A stretch of 64,000 nt of DNA, from the NCBI GenBank assembly GCA_018398585.1, contig JAGTTD010000006.1, positions 2,740,501-2,804,500 of the forward strand, given 5' to 3'. A program made the translations under genes and the position numbers. Shown one piece after another: positions 42,012-52,985 of the stretch (its first letter is position 1; every line of letters starts with the position of its first letter). The notes under the pieces were generated by a model. That model was given only the letters and a program-made list of their open reading frames with translations. It did no database searches and had not been told where the DNA came from. The DNA is from Simmondsia chinensis (Eukaryota > Streptophyta > Magnoliopsida > Caryophyllales > Simmondsiaceae).

Positions 42012-42448
42012 ATTATAACTGAGTTATCCACTCTGTTAGTCCTTTATGTTTCTAGTTTTATTTATATTGATCCTTTATCTTTTATTTTATTCAAATTAGT
42101 TTTTTATCTTTTTAATTCTGTTAAAATTATTTCCTCTTCTTTTCTTCTATTCAAAATGGTCCCTTATGTTTTATTTTATAACAAAGTTGATGTCTTATCT
42201 TTTTAATTTTTACCTAATTTTGGTTATAATATGGGGGACTAATTTTGTCATAAAATAAAATATGAGGGACCATTTTGGGGGGAAAAAAAAATAAGGGACT
42301 AATTTGATTAAACTTAAAAAGTTGAGGGACCAATTTGAACAAAAGCATGAAGATGAGAGACCAATTTAAATAAACAAAAGACGAGAGACTAATTCGAATA
42401 AATTTAAAAAGATAAGGGACTAATAGTATAAATAACTCTATTATAACT
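42012..42448. repeat. Foldback MITE ('agtccctta' family)
   Basis: The left arm (ATAACTGAGTTATCCACTCT, GTTAGTCCTTTATG...) and the reverse complement of the right arm (GTTATAATAGAGTTATTTAT, ACTATTAGTCCCTTAT...) pair through almost the whole 437 bp, with 'caaattagt..tttatctttttaa' mirrored by 'ttaaaaagataagggacta'. Relatives at 60745-61045, 62805-63050 and 63110-63495. Confidence 0.65.
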
Positions 42449-42469
42449 TTTTTTGCCTATCTATAAATA

Positions 42470-42471
<2 letters not shown>

Positions 42472-42526
<55 letters not shown>
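42472..42526. repeat. (TA)n microsatellite
   Basis: An almost pure TA dinucleotide run of about 55 bp, followed by a degraded 'acatatataaat' stretch to about 42550. Confidence 0.9.
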
Positions 42527-42532
<6 letters not shown>

Positions 42533-42653
42533 TAAATATATACATATATAAAAATAATAAACTATTAAATATTAACCATTATTTTTTTTATTTAATATCA
42601 AGTGTTTCTTTTATTAGATCATAGATGAACACTGTAATATAATAAATTGATAC

Positions 42654-42846
42654 CTACCAGGGCTTTGCCTCAATGCTATATGGCAAGTGAGTGGATAGAG
42701 TGTTGCCTTAGGCCAAAAGGTCCAGAGTTTGATTCTTCTCTTAAACCTCCCTCTGAGAAATCCTTAACTTAATTGACTCCTGTGATGTGTAGATCGCCAC
42801 ACAAGCATGGGTTTACAGGGTAATCGAGTTCCTCCTTAGCAAAAAA
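42654..42846 (+). mobile_element. tRNA-derived SINE with 16-bp TSD
   Basis: A box-A-like TGGCAAGTGAGTGG (about 42681) and box-B-like GGTCCAGAGTTTGATTC (about 42719) lie at tRNA-like spacing, followed by a 3' body ending 'TCCTTAGC' and A's. TATAATAAATTGATAC (42638-42653) and TATAATAAATTAATAC (42847-42862) differ at one position and are the target duplication. This family is unrelated to the TTG-tailed SINEs. Confidence 0.75.
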
Positions 42847-43074
42847 TATAATAAATTAATACTTTTCATAAAAGAATATAAATTGATACTTTTCATTTAA
42901 AAAAATATTAATATTTTTGATCTTTTTCTAATACCGCTTTAGGGAAAGATATTTTTAACAGTTAATACTTGTTGCTTGAAATAATATAAATAAAAAAATA
43001 TTTTCAATAAAAATATTTTTTTTAAATATATTTCCCAAACTGACACCCACGTGGACCAACCAGATGCCATTTTT

Positions 43075-43255
43075 TTTTTATAATACTTGTCTCAGTTGGT
43101 AACGTCTTCTACCCATATGGTCATCGTCCAGGGGCCAGAAGTTCGATTCTCACTGACGATATACTCATGATTTACCTGCTCATGTGCATTATGAGTCTCC
43201 TTATAGGTTAGAGTTCGCTAGCACAACCCAATCCCTTGTTACCAAAAAGAGTAAC
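43075..43255 (+). repeat. tRNA-derived SINE
   Basis: CTCAGTTGGTAACGTCTTCT and GGGGCCAGAAGTTCGATTC resemble tRNA boxes A and B; the body ends 'CCCTTGTTACCAAAAAGA'. No target duplication was found. Flanked on the left by a T-run. Confidence 0.5.
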
Positions 43256-43367
43256 GATACGTAAATTATCATGATGAACTTCGAAAGGCTAACACAGGCA
43301 CTCATGCTTTTGGAGTTTCACATGAATTTTCACGCCCACCATCCATCGAAGAAATTGTGAGTAACGT

Positions 43368-43660
43368 TAAGCAATTAACTCTCTCAAAAGTTTAAATCGA
43401 TGGATAAAATACTAAGATTAATTTCATTCTCTAACATAATCTATTACCCGAATGCTTATCGAATTTGAAGTGTAAATTTTGCATAGGCCCACCTAATTAC
43501 TTTGCGCTTAAATTATGCTGACATTGAAAGCGAGGTCTGTTGGGATTTGAACTCGTGACATCTTGGTCAACAAAGCTCTAATATCATGTTAAAGAGCAAA
43601 CTTTCCCAAAAGTTTAAATCGATTGGTGAAGGTCCGATATTGGTTTTATACTCTAACAGT
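43368..43660 (-). mobile_element. TRIM-like element with both LTR-like ends
   Basis: Blocks 43368-43436 and 43593-43660 are diverged direct repeats (...CAAAAGTTTAAATCGAT..., ending CTCTAACA on the plus strand). The region beside the right block, CTCTAATATCATGTTAAAG, is the complement of the primer-site word. Internal part about 156 bp with ATTTGAACTCGTGACATC. Same architecture as 18625-18915 in opposite orientation. Confidence 0.6.
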
Positions 43661-43679
43661 AGAGATGAATCAATTAATC

Positions 43680-43842
43680 TCTTGAGTGCTTAGTATGAGT
43701 AAGTTATTTTCAAACACTGCTATAGAGAAGCAAATAGATTGACAGATTGATTAGCAAATGCTGGACATGCGGACTTTGGCATTAAGTTGGAGGTTTTTTC
43801 TTCGCACTGGGACCTCCTCTTCCTTTCTCGTGTCGATGTTTA
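43680..43842 (+). pseudogene. LINE RNase H C-terminal fragment
   Basis: The frame reads YREANRLTD, stop, LANAGHADFGIKLEVFSSHW, then DLLFLSRVDV. This corresponds to the R-E-A-N-x-x-A-D-x-L-A-N-x-G motif at the end of plant LINE RNase H domains. A stop in the motif and loss of everything upstream show that it is a relic. Confidence 0.6.
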
Positions 43843-44186
43843 GATATTTCTGTAAAATTAGCTAAAAGGTTTGTCTTTATGAAATGAAGCAGTAATCAAC
43901 CTAAATGTCTTGTTTTATGAAACGGTCTATGTATAAATTTGTTTTCGTGTGAAAAAGAATACAAATTTGTCATTATTAAAACGTAAAAATAAAGATCTGC
44001 TTTTGTTGATCCAGAACTCTAATCTAAGGAACCGTCATCTAAGAAATTACAGGGATTAAGGCGAGCTTGCTCAATCTTACATAATAAAGTAGTTATAAGA
44101 AAAATCGACTTTCCCTCTAAAAAAGAGGAAAACGATTTTATCGTGAAAGGAAAAACATTTTCTATTGAGAATGGGAAGTCCTCACC

Positions 44187-44325
44187 CTCATGTTGGGGGC
44201 ACTGGAAAACAACCTCTCTTCAGGTTAACACCCTGAAGGGGGAAAGCTGCGTACACCCTCCCCCTTCCCCCCCCCCCCCAAAACCATGCGTAGGCGGGAG
44301 CCCTTGAGGCGCTGGGTATGTTCCT
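44187..44325 (+). repeat. SINE copy, TTG-tailed family
   Basis: CTCATGTTGGGGGCACTGGA, ACCCTGAAGGGGGAAAGCTG, CGTACACC, a C-run at 44268-44279, and GGCGGGAGCCCTTGAGGCGC. The first bases may be the edge of a head. The C-run is a local expansion. Confidence 0.7.
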
Positions 44326-44379
44326 AATGGTATGTACCATGTTAGCAGCTTTTAGTAAAAATTAACAAATCATAGCAAG

Positions 44380-44585
44380 ATCCTAATATATTATCCTAAA
44401 TCATATTCAATGTTAGCATTTCCGAACAAATATCATATTTGATTGATAAAATTCTAAACTTCAGGGTGTCTAATAAAAAATTTTAATTTTAAAGCATCTC
44501 ACTATATATATATTAAAATATTATAATAACTATATGATAAATAGTCAAACTTAATATACATAAGCCATAATTTCCCGAATTTTTA
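44380..44585. repeat. 'CTTAGGTACC' family fragment
   Basis: Contains 'gataaaattctaaacttcag' and 'aatagtcaaacttaat' words of the 6527-7068 family; both ends are degraded. Confidence 0.35.
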
Positions 44586-44710
44586 TTATTAATATTAAAA
44601 ATTTGGAAATAAAAATATTATTACTGAAATTGAAATCTGGTCACGTGGAAGCTGACAATCAGGGCACGCCAGTTACGGTTCTACTCAGCCTTTTTACAAT
44701 TACATTACGT

Positions 44711-45060
44711 CATTTTTTCCGATAATTAGCGACATAGTTACGATATAAGCAGATTACTCGCCAAGCGAGTCCTGAGTCTAGCCATTAGAAAACGGGGACC
44801 AAAATAACCAATACAGAAGCAAGGAGGCAGGACAACACAACAACAAGATAGAAATAATAGGCAAAACAAAAGCCCCAGAAAACGACAAAAAGACACCGAA
44901 AACTCAACCAGACACGAAGGAACTGAGAGTTCAACCAGGACAAGGAATGTCTAAAAACAAAGAACCCGAGAATTTAGCAGAAGTGGAATCTCTCCCCATC
45001 TTCATCTTCTATCGAGTATGGCTTTTATTATAGGCGGATTGAACCCTATCAACATCAATT
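44711..45060 (-). mobile_element. L1-type LINE 3' end, same family as 26423-28257
   Basis: The minus strand ends 'TATGTCGCTAATTATCGGAA' plus A's and contains 'CTAGACTCAGGACTCGCTTG', closely matching the end of the ORF1-only element at 28190-28257. Upstream is a T/C-rich 3'-UTR-like stretch. The 5' limit is uncertain and no target duplication was found. Confidence 0.65.
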
Positions 45061-45310
45061 GAAAGGTTTTCTACAAATATTGAGATAATTTCCAAAAAAA
45101 CTAGTATAATTTTCACAAAAATTAATCAAATTCTAACCTGTGCCACATGAGTGATAAAATATTTAAATCTTATGTTTATCGTATATATAGAAACATCAGA
45201 ATATCTAAATAATAAACTGCCTAACTTTAGGATACTTAAGTCATAATTACAATACATTAATTTGTTAGGTGGGGTGCGTCAACTTTATAGTAAGTGTTTC
45301 AACATTTGCC

Positions 45311-45815
45311 TAAGGGTGTATCTGAGCAGAGCCAAGTCCGAGCCTGCTAGGCTTAAGACTCAGCTCGTTAGCATCAAGTTTCGCTCACTTGGGCTTAGCT
45401 TGAAACTCGCCGAGCTCAAGCTCGGCTCGTCAAAGCTGGGCTCGACTAGACTTGATCTAAGTTCGGCAAGCTTTGAAATAAGCTTGCAATATTTTGGCGC
45501 ATTTAAGCTCACTATAAGCTCGTTTGGGCTTATTTAAGCTCGGGCTCGGCTCATTTATGCTCCAATTTGGCTTCATTGGGTAATATTTAAGCAAATATAT
45601 TGTACTAAAAAAAAGCTCGCTTAGGCTTGTTTAGGCTCGCGAGTCTACTAGCTCGAGTTTCACTAGGCTCAGACTGGGCTTGATAAGCTAAACAAGCCGG
45701 CTCAACTCAACTCGGATCGGCTGAGCTCGAGCTCAAAGCGAACCATATTTTCCGAACTTTATGACGAACCTGCTTACAAGAACTCTTGAGCTAGCTCGGC
45801 TCATTTAAAACCTTG
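45311..45815. mobile_element. hAT-like MITE, GAGCTCG-rich interior
   Basis: Starts TAAGGGTGTATCTGAGCAG; the right end is GCTCATTTAAAACCTTG. Flanking octamers CATTTGCC (45303-45310) and CATTCACC (45816-45823) agree at 6 of 8. The interior alternates GCTCGGCTCG and AAGCTCG words. The frame 45262-45537 is an artefact of this repeat. Confidence 0.55.
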
Positions 45816-45823
45816 CATTCACC

Positions 45824-47842
45824 ACATGATCCACCTTCCTTCTTCAGATGGTTTCGCGTCAATTCCTTCACATGAAGGGTATTCCTGTCAATAGCAACAT
45901 CTCAATTTTTATTAAAAAAAATAAAATAAAATAAACCCTGTAATTAATTACTAATTACAAATTAATTAGTAATAAACAGCTGGGCCTGCCCATTTATTTC
46001 AAAATATTTTACGTCCATCTATGTAGTAAATTATTGTATGTTTCAATTATATTTGTTTAATTATATATTTAATACGTATTATCAAAAGTTTATTGATTTA
46101 TATTAAAATAACCAATAAAATATCTTTTTAGTAAGTTATAGTTTCTTAAATTATATTATTAAATTAATCCATATGTAATGTAAGAAGGATTACAGTTATA
46201 CTTCTATAAATTAATATATCTGTAATTATAAAAATTTATTAATTAATTGAGATATTATTTACCACATTGATCCCAAGTAGGGACTGACCAAAAATATTAT
46301 TTAATCGAGATTATTAATTTATTAAGTATTAATTTATCGATGTTATACTATATTTTAAGAGGTTGTACTTAATTTTTGAAAAAGATTGAAGGATTAATCA
46401 CACCTTTATCAAATTATAAATAATTTAATAAGTTTTTTTTTTAATATTATTAAACTATAAAATAAATAATTAGTTCGAATTTTTATTCATCTAGTTAGAA
46501 TTAATTACAAGTCGAGATTTGCTGAATTAATTTCTTAGTTAGAATTTATAATTTATCTATATTGAGGATTAGTATTTTATTATCAAGGTATGTTACCGTC
46601 TCATTGTATACAATAAAAGTACCAAAATGTTTAAAACTTTTATCTCTCACGCAACTTGAGAGTCAAAATTTTTTTCACCAAGGTGCCTCTTACCTCAACC
46701 CGAGAACTTATTGGAAAATGCTAATCAAGCCGATGATAACAATTGTATCTGAATGCCCTCTTTTGGAATCAGTTGAATTCAACAACTTTTGTTTGCTAAT
46801 ACTAGCATTGCGTGCATATAGTGCAATAATTATGCATCGTATCAGCAATTTGCACTAAAAATTTGTTGGACTACAGTGAAAACCAGCTGATTAAACTGGA
46901 GATTATCTATATGATATCATTTTGAAAAATGAACACACTTAATTATAGTTATTAAAATATAAAAATTCTAAAATATTAGAAAATCTAAGCGATACATTCT
47001 CTATTTTACTCCATATTTTGAATTTTTCACCCAACTAGTCTGAATTAAATAATTGTATGGTCTAAAATTTAGAGTGATTTCACCTGTTCGGTTTATGTTA
47101 TTACTATTTCGGAGTATATAACATCTCCCTTTTTTCAAAATCATATTAAGAAATAATCAACAATTAGACTAAAAAGTTATTTGATCACAAGCAAAAACTT
47201 AAAAATTGTTAACTACAAAATTATACTAAACCGCATTATAATAAAATGTAATTTTTAAGGGTTTTCTTTCTAAAAATTACCTAAATTTAAGGTGTGATTT
47301 CAAAAAAACATCTAAATTTTCTAATTTTCAAAGTCACACTTTAACTTTCCAAAATTTTTCAATATCACTGCTTGAAACATTGGTTAGTTTTTGCAGGAGT
47401 CCTGATACCACTTATTAACATCACCCACAGAATAATACCGAACCACAAATCGAAGAACAATCATAAACAAAAGGGACGGGCCTCAATAGGATTGACCCAA
47501 TACAACTAGGCTCCACATATAATCCAAAAGTTTTTGCTAACATGATATTTAAAATCATTTTTTAAATAATTACAAATTTTTTTATATATTTAAAATATAA
47601 ATTTAAATTGTTTAAAAATAATTTCACGTTTTCTTTCAAAATTCACATCAATAAAACCTAATATATATTAACAACATTAATATTAAAACTTAGCATAAAA
47701 AATTTTAAAACATTCATATAACTTCAAAAAACTAAAAAATATGAATAAGTTTTTTTAAAATCACCCCAAAAATTTAAATAATTTTTACTTTTAAAAATAA
47801 AAGTTTCGACCATGGGAGAGAGAGAGAAGGGACGGGGGAGAA
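45824..47842. other. AT-rich intergenic upstream of the PADRE gene
   Basis: Very AT-rich, with no recognised element. The open frame 46562-46858 contains LSLTQLESQNFFHQGASYLN and MITIVSECPLLESVEFNNFC, which has the flavour of a leucine-rich or F-box-LRR-like fragment, but it is too short and unsupported to call. Confidence 0.3.
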
Positions 47843-47848
47843 TATAAA
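47843..47848 (+). promoter_or_regulatory. TATA box, probable PADRE gene promoter
   Basis: TATAAA in the context GAATATAAAGCAG, followed 32-78 bases later by a CT-rich leader (run at 47880-47921). The spacing to the coding frame at 47955 is about 110 bases, normal for a short plant leader. Placement is inference. Confidence 0.4.
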
Positions 47849-47879
47849 GCAGCAAACTTCCCACTTCACTATTCAATCC

Positions 47880-47880
47880 C

Positions 47881-47913
<33 letters not shown>

Positions 47914-47921
47914 TCTCTCTA
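47880..47921 (+). repeat. CT microsatellite in the PADRE leader
   Basis: About 42 bp of CT dinucleotides with one CA interruption, followed by an A-rich stretch (47922-47955) up to the expected start codon. Such pyrimidine runs are common in plant leaders. Confidence 0.8.
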
Positions 47922-47954
47922 AAAAAACAAAAAATAAAAAAAAAATAAAAAAAA

Positions 47955-49958
47955 AGGGGAAATTGCCAGGCCATAGATGCAGCAACAGTGATAATACAAC
48001 ACCCAACAGGAAGAACAGAGAAGCACTACACCCCTCTCTCCGCCGCCCACGTCATGTCCCTCCACCCCGCCCACTACGTCGCCCTTCTCCTCACCACCAC
48101 CACCGCCGCCTCCCGCGGCCCAGACACCCTCAGGGTGACACGTGTCAAGCTGCTCCGCCCAACAGACACCTTGGGGTTGGGTCATGTCTACAGGCTCATC
48201 CATGCCAAAGAGGTTGTCAAGGGGTTGGTTGCTAAAAAGATTAAGAACTACGGTGGCTCTCATCAACTCCACCCTTTCAAACCTCCTCAGGTTATTCTTT
48301 CTTCTTTTACTCGCTAATGTTATTATCCGGACAAAATTATTATTCCCGTGCGTTTTTTGGAAACATTAGGTTTTTGTCGTGTTATCAGAGTCTTGTTAAC
48401 TAAGAAGTCATGAGTTTGAATCTGAACACTCTCGCCCCACTTTCAATAATGATAGGATATATTAAAGTATAAAAAACTATTCATGAGTCTTTTCCGTCAG
48501 CTTAAACTTCTAAAAAAGTTAATTCTTTCAAAATTGTCAAATTAAAATCGTAATTCTTAAAATAATTTTGTCACTTTTATTATTTATAAATTATATCATT
48601 ATTTGAGTTATATAACAGTTTTATGCCCGGTCAAACTTCTAATAGAAAAAAAAAATATTTTATTGAGTTTTTTTAGCAGTTATTTACTCAATTGGTCCCA
48701 ATTTTTTCAACTTCTTATCTTTTTTTTTTTTGTAAATTTTATTAAGTTTATTTGAATTAATTTTTTATTCAAAATGACTTTAATATTCTATTTTTTAAAA
48801 AAATTACTCCCTTACTGAAATTAGATAAAAATTAAAAAAAAAAGATTTATTCTGTCATAATATAGACGCACAGAGTAAATATCAGAAAAGCCACAACAAT
48901 TTGAATAAATTTGTAAATATAAAAGTAAAAGATTAGATTTCAGGATGTGAATTGTTCGGCAAAAAAAAAAAAAAAAAGTGTTATTAAATAAAAATAAAAT
49001 ATTTTTTTCAGCTCCTAAGAACCATCAGAAAAATAATGTTTACACAAATCACAAATCGAAATACTAATCATAAATAAGAGAGAATTTAGAAAAACACAGG
49101 AATTTATGTGGTTCAGCTGAAATCTATATAAACGAAAGAAAACAAAATAATTTCATTATTAATTAAAGTTTATACGAGAGATCTCAACTCTCAGTCTTCT
49201 CTCATCCTTTACTTAAACCCCTTATACCCTAATGGTGACTAGGGGCGTAAATGAACCGAGCAGGCTCGCGAGGGCTGCTGAAAAAGCTCGGCTTGCTTTT
49301 AGTTCGAGCCGAGCCGGAGCCTAGTGAAGCTCAAGCTCGTATGCTTACGAGCTTAAACGAGTCTAAACGAGCCTCTTATAGTATAATATATTTGTTTAAA
49401 TATTTCCCAATGAAGTCATAATGGAGCCTAAATGAGCCAAGTCCGAGCTTAAACGAGCTCAAACGAGCCTATATTGAGCTTAAATGAGCCAAATATTGTA
49501 AGCTTAATTTGAAGCTCACCGAGCTTAGATCGAGCCGAGCCGAACTCAAGCCTGAACTTTTAAGCTTGGCAGGCTCGGGCTCGGGCTCAGCTCGGCTCAG
49601 TTCAAATACTCCCCTAATGATGACATACACATCCCGTCTATATATATAGCCACCACATAAAGGCCCAAGTATGTCATGAGTCTTAATAGGATTGGCTCAA
49701 TTCTATATCTCATAAACAAGGCCCAATCTAACCAAGCTCCACACATAACCGAACAAAATGTACTTTCGAAAAAAGCAGTTTTTTCACAATTTCGTAAAAA
49801 AAAATTATGGTACTTATGAGGGCAATTCTTTTTTTTTAAATAAGGTGGGAAGAGAAGAAACAGAGAGAAACAGCAGGGGAAGAGGGACAGCAACAAGTAG
49901 TAAGCCACCAAGATCATGGCAGCCCTCTTTACACAGCATTTCTGAGTCTCCTTCTTGA
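47955..49958 (+). CDS. DUF4228 (PADRE) protein, start codon altered
   Basis: Two exons in frame: 47955-48290 and 49845-49958 (CAG|GTTATT donor, ATAAG|GTGGG acceptor, phase 0), about 149 codons. Exon 1 gives GNCQAIDAATVIIQHPTGRT, SAAHVMSLHPAHYVALL and VTRVKLLRPTDTLGLGHVYR, then LIHAKEVVKG. Exon 2 ends RSWQPSLHSISESPS. Both are hallmarks of DUF4228 proteins, small plant proteins induced by stress and pathogens whose biochemistry is unknown. Relatives begin MGNC, but here the codon before GGA is AGG (47955-47957), and the first in-frame ATG is 48054, after the conserved N-terminus. So either the start is mutated, or an intron splits the start codon, or a base is wrong next to the A-run. The 1554-bp intron contains a hAT-like MITE. 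Confidence 0.75.
48368..48525 (+). repeat. TRIM-like fragment in PADRE intron
   Basis: GTGTTATCAGAGTCTTGTTA and CATGAGTTTGAATCTGAACA are the family's primer-site and internal words in plus orientation; 'aagtataaaaaactattcat' begins a degraded second LTR. Confidence 0.45.
49240..49616. mobile_element. hAT-like MITE in PADRE intron
   Basis: Ends TAGGGGCGTAAATGAACCGA and (right) TCAAATACTCCCCTA form terminal inverted repeats; the flanking octamers ATGGTGAC (49232-49239) and ATGATGAC (49617-49624) differ at one position. At 377 bp with a GAGCC/GGCTC-rich interior, it is the cleanest member of the family in the window and supports the 8-bp, hAT-type assignment. Confidence 0.75.
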
Positions 49959-50267
49959 TTTTTTTTTTTTTTTTTTTAATTTTAATTTTCGTTTGCTCTT
50001 CTTCACAGATCCAATTTTTACCGGGTCAAAATCGTTATTGTCAGTGCAACATTGTAGTTTTCAAGGCCATTATGCGGCTCTTATTGTTTGTAAGTCATGT
50101 TATTGCTCTGATAATGACAATTCTGACCTCGGTGATAATAACTCCCTTTCTACAACTCAAAAAAGCATCTGTTTTTTTGCCATTAAAATCCGTAAAAAAA
50201 TGGGATTTTTATGTGGTTCATTCAGAGCAAACAAGGGGTAGCTAGCTTATTTGGGTGAATGTCAGAA

Positions 50268-50358
50268 ACTAACCTTGTAGGAGTAAGACTGCGTATATCT
50301 CACCTTTTTCAGACTCTATCTTGACAGGAGCTCTTTGAATCACTGGGTTTTTTTTTTT

Positions 50359-50390
<32 letters not shown>

Positions 50391-50394
50391 GATG
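50268..50394 (+). mobile_element. SINE copy with long (TTG)n tail
   Basis: 5'-truncated body (CCTTGTAGGAGTAAGACTGC ... TTGACAGGAGCTCTTTGAAT, CACTGGG), a T-run and then about ten GTT units (50361-50391). The long unbroken TTG tail suggests a younger copy, or slippage of the tail. Confidence 0.75.
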
Positions 50395-51954
50395 TTAGAA
50401 ACTTAATCCAGATGATCATATGCATGAATTGTACATAATTGACAAAACTGTGAGCTGTTGAAGCTCGTGTGGTGGTTCAGTTCAGCTCCCAACTCTCTAA
50501 GTAAAAGGTCTTAAGTTTGAAGCTCATTGCCAACTGGCATCCTTATTTAGGGAAGATGCTGTGTCTTTCTTACCAATGTTAAAACAAGTTAACAGCGAAT
50601 GCTATTTGCATCGGTATTGGTCAAATGGTATTGTGTATCGGTCTAGTCCAAGGACTAGGACTCAAGTTCACATATAAACATAAGTGAGGTTTTACTTAAT
50701 TGCAACTTTAGCATAAACGTTTTTGCTATTATACTTAGAAACGAAGTTATTAACATACGTCAAACCTCAGGTACCTGAAAAGAAAAAGGCAATTTATCAC
50801 TTTTGTTATCCTAGATGTTCGGTATTTTACTCGACACATAGTACCAATTCAATTTGCCCGATTTCGGGAAGCTTTTAGATTTTATTCATAGTCCTATAAT
50901 TGTTAGAATGTAGCCTTATGATTTATCCTTATATTATCTATTAAGGTTTTAAATTCATTATTGCTTTTGTCATTTACGATCAAGTTTTCCTTATCAAGGC
51001 GATGAAACTGAGTTTGTAATAGTCAATAATCTATGATACTAAATATTTAGCTGATAAATACTCAAATTCTTGTCATTTAAAATGCTTTTCAATAATGGGA
51101 AAGATGTCACATATATGATGTAGTAATGGGACGATCAAATTATGTAACATAGAAGATTCTTGGGAGCATATGTAATCATGGTTCATGTGCGTTTTTGACT
51201 TTACAAACACCCATTAAATTTGATATTATATCACAAAAGCACCCTTGATTACCCTACCCGGGTCATCTAAGTCAGGCTCGGGTACTATCCGTTCGGGTTT
51301 GGATCTCTTCAAATTGACAATAAACTCAACTAGGGTCACTTTCAATTTTTTGTATACTCGAGTAGCATTGGATTATGGTCAAGTTATTTCAGGTTCGGTT
51401 CACTACTTTTCAATTTATCTTGAATTCAGTCAATTTTGGATTAGGTTCCATAGATTTCAGGTCATTGTAATCTCACTTTTTGCACATTGGTACGTGAACT
51501 ATTTACAAAAGTTTAAAGTATATATCAAATAATTAATATCTTTACTTACATATTTAGTGTATTACCAATATAGGTACTTAATGATCTCCTACGAGGTTTA
51601 CTTATACTTGTCACAAGTAATAACTATCATTGTATTTAGATTGGGTCGATTCCACTTTCATGTCGGCTTGAGTTCGAATTCAGGTCATCTTGGGTCATGT
51701 TGGTTCAAGTCGAATCAAATTAAGTGTTTGATCATTTTCAAGTCAGACAAAGTACTGGTCAAGTTAATTTCAGGTTAGGTAATTTCAACTTCAGGTTCAA
51801 TTATTCAAAACAAATTTTGACAATGGTTGAATCGGTTTACAGGATTTTTAGGCTACTTTTTTGATCGGATCGAATTTACTACCTCTAGATTTTCCCCTTC
51901 CTTTCCATAAGAAAACTACGTAACTTCTATTGAAAACTTTAGAATGTTGATGCC
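50395..51954. other. Intergenic, degenerate repeats
   Basis: 50455-50580 has a tRNA-like pattern (GTGTGGTGGTTCAGTTCAGC, AAGGTCTTAAGTTTGAAGC) that may be a SINE head. 51240-51860 is a degenerate 'tcgggt/tcaagt' repeat with words such as 'ctcgggtactatccgttcgg'. No gene was recognised. Confidence 0.35.
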
Positions 51955-52233
51955 ATTAGGGCATGATTTTGGTGGTGTTCAATTTGTGCATTTCCGGAAG
52001 AGAAGCAAATTTTCTGGCAGAATATTTTGCAAATCAAGGTGTTATAAGATCGCCTTACCTGTCGTTTTGACTTCAACTATGATACGTTCCTAGTTTCTCT
52101 TGGCAGTCCTGTTGTATTTTCATCCTACTGCTTTGGTTTCTTAGTCTCAGAGCCGTCGAGTCTACTTGGGTAATAACCTATGTACTCATGAGGAACCCTT
52201 TGTTCCTCCTATCTAATTATCGAAAAGAAAGTT
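51955..52233 (+). mobile_element. LINE 3' end with RNase H tail
   Basis: The first 90 bp encode FGGVQFVHFRKREANFLAEY then FANQGVI, the C-terminus of a LINE RNase H domain, followed by a stop-rich 3' UTR ending CTAATTATCGAAAAG. This joins the RNase H relic and the common LINE terminus in one piece, which confirms that the TTATCGAAAA ends belong to L1-type LINEs with RNase H. GCCATTA near both ends may be a worn target duplication. Confidence 0.7.
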
Positions 52234-52268
52234 CTACGCCATTAAAAACAATGTCGTTGCTTTATACA

Positions 52269-52612
52269 GGGTAAATTATATATTAGTACCTTGAGAACAT
52301 ATTAGTTTTTTAATCTATAAACTTTACATATATTTAATAAAATAGTCTAAACTGCAGTAACATATAAAATAGGTCCTCATCCAATTCTTTTTTTTTAACA
52401 GTGTTACAATAATGCAATTTGTGTGGGGGATGAAGGGAATAGCAAGGAGATGGTGGGACAACAATAAATAATGGCAAATTTAACCCTCTTTCACACTGTT
52501 ATTTGGAATATTTTATTAAATACATGTAACTTTTGAACGAAAAAATTATTTCTCAAAATTCATATACTAACAAATTTAATACATCAAACCTCAGGGCACT
52601 AATTTGTTATTT
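52269..52612. mobile_element. TIR MITE, 62238 family
   Basis: Left end GTAAATTATATATTAGTACC and right end (reverse complemented) AAATAACAAATTAGTGCCCT form inverted repeats. The interior has GGAATAGCAAGGAGATGGTG, almost the same as GTAATAGCAAAGGGATGGTG in the 62238-62783 copy. Confidence 0.55.
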
Positions 52613-52854
52613 GTTTATCCCATTATATAAAAGTCGTTCATATGCCGAAGAATACAAACATACGAGGGTTTTTCACCAAAAAAGAACACTTAAAAAAGTC
52701 ATTATTTTTCACTTAACAACCACAGCTTTTTAATTTTTAGAAAACTACATCTAAAAGTCTAAAAATTTTCAATTAGCCACCCCTAAATTGCATCGCTAAT
52801 TGTTAATTACTTGCTAGTGGTTTTTCTATAGATTTTAGAGTGTTAAAGTATCTA

Positions 52855-52985
52855 AACGGGTAAAGCATTTTCCACCCCCTCCCCCAACAAGGTTTGAATC
52901 CCGCCCTAGTTGGGGAAGGGGGGCACGTGAATGCGCTGCTAGCCTGATTAGTTTCAACTTGTGTTTCACGAGTACACAAGAAATA
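52855..52985 (+). repeat. Possible tRNA-derived SINE
   Basis: TCTAAACGGGTAAAGC and AAGGTTTGAATCCCGCCC could be box A and box B; the body is G-rich and ends 'TTTCACGAGTACACAAG'. No target duplication was found. Confidence 0.4.

Noticed and set aside
42472..42550. A centromeric or telomeric repeat
   Set aside because: It is a simple TA microsatellite; no TTTAGGG arrays or long satellites occur in the window.
45262..45537. Frame of 91 codons rich in Leu and Ser
   Set aside because: Produced by the GAGCTCG word repeats of the hAT-like MITE.
46562..46858. An F-box/LRR gene
   Set aside because: One short frame with a weak LRR flavour, no F-box, no splice partners and no upstream continuation.
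47919..48272. Minus-strand frame of 117 codons
   Set aside because: It is the antisense shadow of PADRE exon 1.
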